From the NCBI RefSeq assembly GCF_004217315.1, contig NZ_SGWR01000001.1:1178001-1242000 (forward strand): a DNA stretch of 64,000 nt, read 5' to 3'. Origin of the DNA: Corticibacter populi (GTDB lineage: Bacteria; Pseudomonadota; Gammaproteobacteria; Burkholderiales; Burkholderiaceae_C). The notes below the pieces were generated by a model. The model was given only the letters and a program-made list of their open reading frames with translations, was not told where the DNA came from and did not search any database. A program made the position numbers and the translations under genes. Below, piece by piece: positions 61,180 to 64,000 of the stretch; the first letter of the stretch is position 1; each line of letters starts with the position of its first letter.

Positions 61180-61995
61180 ATGACCGAAGCCAAAGCAGAC
61201 AGCAAATACATCGAAATCCACAACGTCGCGCAAACCTTCAAGACGCCCAAGGGCAGCTTTCCGGCACTGCGGGGCATCACCCTCAATGTGGCCAAGGGCG
61301 ACTTCGTCGCGCTGATCGGCCACTCGGGCTGCGGCAAATCCACGCTGCTGAACCTGATCGCCGGGCTGACGCTGCCGACCGAAGGCAGCCTGATCGCCGC
61401 CGGCCGTGAAATCAGCGGCCCCGGCCCGGACCGCGCGATGGTGTTCCAGAACCATTCGCTGCTGCCGTGGATGACCTGCGAGGCCAACATCATGCTGGCA
61501 GTTGAGCGCGTGTTCGGCAAGCAGGAGACGAAAGCGCAGCTTAAGGCCCGCACCGCCGCCGCGCTGGAGCTGGTCGGCCTGACGCACGCTGCGCACAAGC
61601 GCCCTGGCGAAATCTCCGGCGGCATGAAGCAGCGCGTCGGCATCGCCCGGGCGCTGTCGATGGAGCCCAAGGTGCTGCTGATGGACGAGCCCTTCGGCGC
61701 GCTCGATGCGCTCACGCGCGCCAAGCTGCAGGACGAGCTGCTGGCCATCGTCGCCAAGACCAAAAGCACGGTGGTGATGGTCACGCACGACGTCGACGAA
61801 GCGGTGCTGCTGTCCGACCAGATCGTGATGATGACCAACGGCCCGGCCGCCACCATCGGCGAGGTGCTGCACGTCGAACTGCCGCGCCCGCGCGAGCGCG
61901 TCACGCTGGCCGACGACCCGCGCTACCAACACTACCGCAAGGCGGTGATCGACTTCCTCTACACGCGGCAAGGCCACGTCGAGAAAGCAGCTTGA
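61180..61995 (+). CDS. nrtD: Nitrate ABC transporter ATP-binding protein (NrtD/NasD type)
   Basis: A 271-residue ATPase: Walker A G-H-S-G-C-G-K-S-T (about 48), Q-loop F-Q-N-H-S-L-L-P-W, signature I-S-G-G-M-K-Q-R (about 146), Walker B V-L-L-M-D-E-P-F and H-loop V-T-H-D-V-D-E-A. There is no NrtC-type C-terminal binding-protein domain. GGAG lies 7 bases before the ATG at 61180; a GTG at 61156 overlapping the nrtB stop would add eight residues and cannot be excluded. Confidence 0.93.
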   Translation: MTEAKADSKYIEIHNVAQTFKTPKGSFPALRGITLNVAKGDFVALIGHSGCGKSTLLNLIAGLTLPTEGSLIAAGREISGPGPDRAMVFQNHSLLPWMTCEANIMLAVERVFGKQETKAQLKARTAAALELVGLTHAAHKRPGEISGGMKQRVGIARALSMEPKVLLMDEPFGALDALTRAKLQDELLAIVAKTKSTVVMVTHDVDEAVLLSDQIVMMTNGPAATIGEVLHVELPRPRERVTLADDPRYQHYRKAVIDFLYTRQGHVEKAA

Positions 61996-61997
61996 TG

Positions 61998-62076
61998 GGG
62001 AGGTTGCGCGTTTGGCGTTGGGCGTAGAGCAGCGGCTGTTCACGCCCAACGCCAAGCCCAAAACGCGCAACCTCCC
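61998..62076 (+). repeat. Long inverted repeat between nrtD and nirB
   Basis: GGGAGGTTGCGCGTTTGGCG and the following TTGGGCGT pair with ACGCCCAACGCCAA and AAACGCGCAACCTCCC, interrupted only by a small insertion on the right arm. The stem of about 28 base pairs and 16-base loop end 21 bases before the nirB ATG. There is no T-run. It could stabilise or process the mRNA, or set the NrtD:NirB ratio. Confidence 0.85.
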
Positions 62077-62097
62077 ACAAACAAAGGAGATCCCCCG

Positions 62098-64000
62098 ATG
62101 ACTTCCCCCTCCCTCCTCTCACCCATCCACATCCTGGTGGTCGGCAACGGCATGGTCGGCCACTACTTCGTGCAGGAGATGGTGCGCCGCCACCCTGATC
62201 TGCCGGCCGCAGGTTTGCGCATCACCGTACTGGGCGAAGAGCCGCGCCCGGCCTACGACCGCGTGCACCTCTCCAGCTTCTTCAGCGGCACCTCGGCCGA
62301 TGAACTGTCGATGGTCGAGCCCGGCTTCTACGACCGGCCCGGCCTGACGCTGCGCCTGAACGCGCGCGTCGCCAAAATCGAGCGCCGCAGCCACACCGCC
62401 ACGCTGACGGACGGCCAAGAACTCGCTTACGACAAACTGGTGCTGGCCACCGGTTCGGTGCCCTTCGTGCCCGGCGTGCCGGGCAAGGACCGCGCGAACT
62501 GCTTCGTCTACCGCACCATCGAAGACCTCGAAGCCATGCAGGCCGCCGGCGCAAAATCGAAAAGCGGCGTGGTCGTCGGCGGTGGCCTGCTGGGGCTGGA
62601 ATGCGCCAAGGCGCTGCGCGACATGGGGCTGCAGACGCATGTGGTCGAGTTCGCGCCGCGCCTGATGGCCGTGCAGGTCGACGAAGGCGGCGGCAAGGTG
62701 CTGCGCAGCAAGATCGAAGACCTGGGCCTGCAGGTGCACACGCAGCGCAACACCGTCGAGATCACCGATGGCGCCACGGCGCGGCATCGCATGGTGTTTG
62801 CCGACGACACCTGGCTGGAGACCGACATGATCGTCTTCTCCGCTGGCATCCGCCCGCGCGACGAGTTGGCGCGCGAAGCCGTGCTGGCGATCGGCCCGCG
62901 CGGCGGCGTGGCGATCGACGACCACTGCCGCAGCAGCGATGCCGCCATCTACGCCATCGGCGAATGCGCGAGCTGGAACGAACAGGTGTTCGGCCTGGTC
63001 GCACCCGGCTACGACATGGCGCGCGTGGTCGCCGCGCACATCAGCGGCGAGGCAGAGGCCGCCTTCCACGGCGCCGACCTCTCCACCAAGCTCAAGCTGA
63101 TGGGCGTGGACGTGGCCAGCGTGGGTGACGCACACGGCAAGACGCCCGGCTGCCGCAGCTTTCACTACGCCGACGAACTGCGCCAGATCTACAAGAAGAT
63201 CGTCGTCAGCACTGATGGCAAGGCGTTGATCGGCGCCGTGCTGGTCGGCGATGCGCAGGAGTTCGGCACGCTGCAGCAAATGGCGCTGAACGCCATGGCA
63301 CTGCCGGCCGATCCCGAATTCCTGATCCTGCCCGCCAGCGACGGCCAGGCCAAGCCCGGCCTGGGCGTCGATGCGCTGCCAGAGGGCGCGGTGCTGTGCT
63401 CGTGCAACAACGTCACCAAGGGCCAGATCGCGCTGGCGGTCGAAGGCGGTGCCTGCAGCATCGGCGCGCTCAAGAGCTGCACCAAGGCCGGCACCACCTG
63501 CGGCGGCTGCGTGCCGCTGGTCACGCAGGTCATGAAGGCCGAAATGGCCAAGCGCGGCATGGCCGTCAACAACCATTTGTGCGAGCACTTCCCGTATTCG
63601 CGCCAGGAGCTGTTCCACCTCATCCGCGTCGGCGAAATCAAGACCTTCGACGACCTGCTGGCCAAGCACGGCCAAGGCCTGGGCTGCGACATCTGCAAGC
63701 CGACGGCCGCCAGCATCTTCGCCTCGTGCTGGAACGAGTTCGTGCTGAAGAAGGAACACGCCGGCCTGCAGGACAGCAACGACTACTTCCTCGGCAACAT
63801 CCAGAAGGACGGCAGCTACTCGGTGGTACCACGCATGCCCGGCGGCGAAGTCACGCCCGAGGGCCTGATCGCGGTCGGCCAGGTGGCCAAGAAATACGGC
63901 CTCTACACCAAGATCACCGGCGGCCAGCGCGTGGACATGTTTGGCGCCCGCGTCGAACAATTGCCGCTGATCTGGGAGGAGCTGATCGCCGCCGGCTTCG
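62098..64000 (+). CDS. nirB: Assimilatory nitrite reductase large subunit NirB (cut by window end)
   Basis: NirB reduces nitrite to ammonia with NADH in the cytoplasm. 634 codons are in view of a protein usually about 810-850 long. Seen are the FAD motif V-V-G-N-G-M-V-G (about 14), T-G-S-V-P-F-V-P near 121, the NADH-site G-G-G-L-L-G-L-E near 160, the BFD-like [2Fe-2S] domain C-S-C-N-N-V and C-G-G-C (about 434-472), and the start of the nitrite/sulfite reductase half-domain (F-L-G-N-I-Q-K-D-G near 560). The siroheme/[4Fe-4S] Cys motifs lie beyond the edge. AGGAG precedes the ATG. Confidence 0.96.
   Translation, partial: MTSPSLLSPIHILVVGNGMVGHYFVQEMVRRHPDLPAAGLRITVLGEEPRPAYDRVHLSSFFSGTSADELSMVEPGFYDRPGLTLRLNARVAKIERRSHTATLTDGQELAYDKLVLATGSVPFVPGVPGKDRANCFVYRTIEDLEAMQAAGAKSKSGVVVGGGLLGLECAKALRDMGLQTHVVEFAPRLMAVQVDEGGGKVLRSKIEDLGLQVHTQRNTVEITDGATARHRMVFADDTWLETDMIVFSAGIRPRDELAREAVLAIGPRGGVAIDDHCRSSDAAIYAIGECASWNEQVFGLVAPGYDMARVVAAHISGEAEAAFHGADLSTKLKLMGVDVASVGDAHGKTPGCRSFHYADELRQIYKKIVVSTDGKALIGAVLVGDAQEFGTLQQMALNAMALPADPEFLILPASDGQAKPGLGVDALPEGAVLCSCNNVTKGQIALAVEGGACSIGALKSCTKAGTTCGGCVPLVTQVMKAEMAKRGMAVNNHLCEHFPYSRQELFHLIRVGEIKTFDDLLAKHGQGLGCDICKPTAASIFASCWNEFVLKKEHAGLQDSNDYFLGNIQKDGSYSVVPRMPGGEVTPEGLIAVGQVAKKYGLYTKITGGQRVDMFGARVEQLPLIWEELIAAGF

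Overview
The window is GC-rich and gene-dense. It reads as a betaproteobacterial chromosome of the order Burkholderiales, probably close to the Comamonadaceae. That placement is an inference from gene content and order (rpsO-pnp-oxidoreductase-tpiA-secG, glnB beside nadE, trhP-aroK-aroB-dgt, NasR-type nitrate assimilation) and not from a sequence search. I see no rRNA, CRISPR array, prophage or transposase gene.

Layout. 1-11 kb (minus strand) is core housekeeping: a DedA-type protein and a membrane protein, then secG, tpiA, a quinone oxidoreductase, pnp and rpsO, then dgt, aroB, aroK and trhP joined by 4-5 base overlaps. 11.3-16.9 kb holds tRNA-Val, an orphan solute-binding protein, a PIN-PhoH protein and an FAD oxidoreductase. 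17-25 kb is a divergent catabolic unit: two N-carbamoyl amino acid hydrolases, a diaminopropionate ammonia-lyase and an RpiR regulator on the minus strand, and a polar amino acid ABC transporter on the plus strand with a near-consensus sigma-54 promoter. 25-32 kb has guaC, a DUF1289/isomerase fusion, an HMG-CoA lyase-like gene, glnB, nadE and a FemAB-like protein. 32.3-45 kb has tRNA-Arg, an SsuABC-like transporter with an amidohydrolase and an SfnB/DszC-like flavoprotein (probable organosulfur or related nutrient scavenging), an SbcD/YhaO plus YhaN-like nuclease pair, tRNA-Pro and a DszA/NtaA-like monooxygenase. 45.6-47 kb has a small DUF3088 protein and cobA. 47-56.9 kb is a nine-gene minus-strand operon plus LysR regulator: three-subunit molybdenum hydroxylase, nucleobase-type deaminase, ABC transporter with an NMT1/THI5-like binding protein, alpha/beta hydrolase and a 2-oxoglutarate/Fe(II)-type oxygenase. 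57-64 kb is nitrate assimilation: nasR, nrtABD and nirB, which is cut by the window end.

How it fits together. Nitrogen acquisition is the dominant theme: PII, NasR, nitrate uptake, nitrite reductase, siroheme supply by CobA, and at least two transport/catabolism operons for nitrogen-rich organic molecules. A consensus sigma-54 promoter, a hairpin and a strong terminator lie between nasR and nrtA, as expected for NtrC plus NasR antitermination.

The most unusual non-coding feature is a family of fold-back repeats with AGAACCTGTT ends. Three good copies and one decayed copy lie in intergenic gaps, each starting exactly at the stop codon of the preceding gene. The best candidates for undescribed biology are the 47-56 kb molybdenum hydroxylase/deaminase/oxygenase operon and the 17-25 kb ureido amino acid operon.
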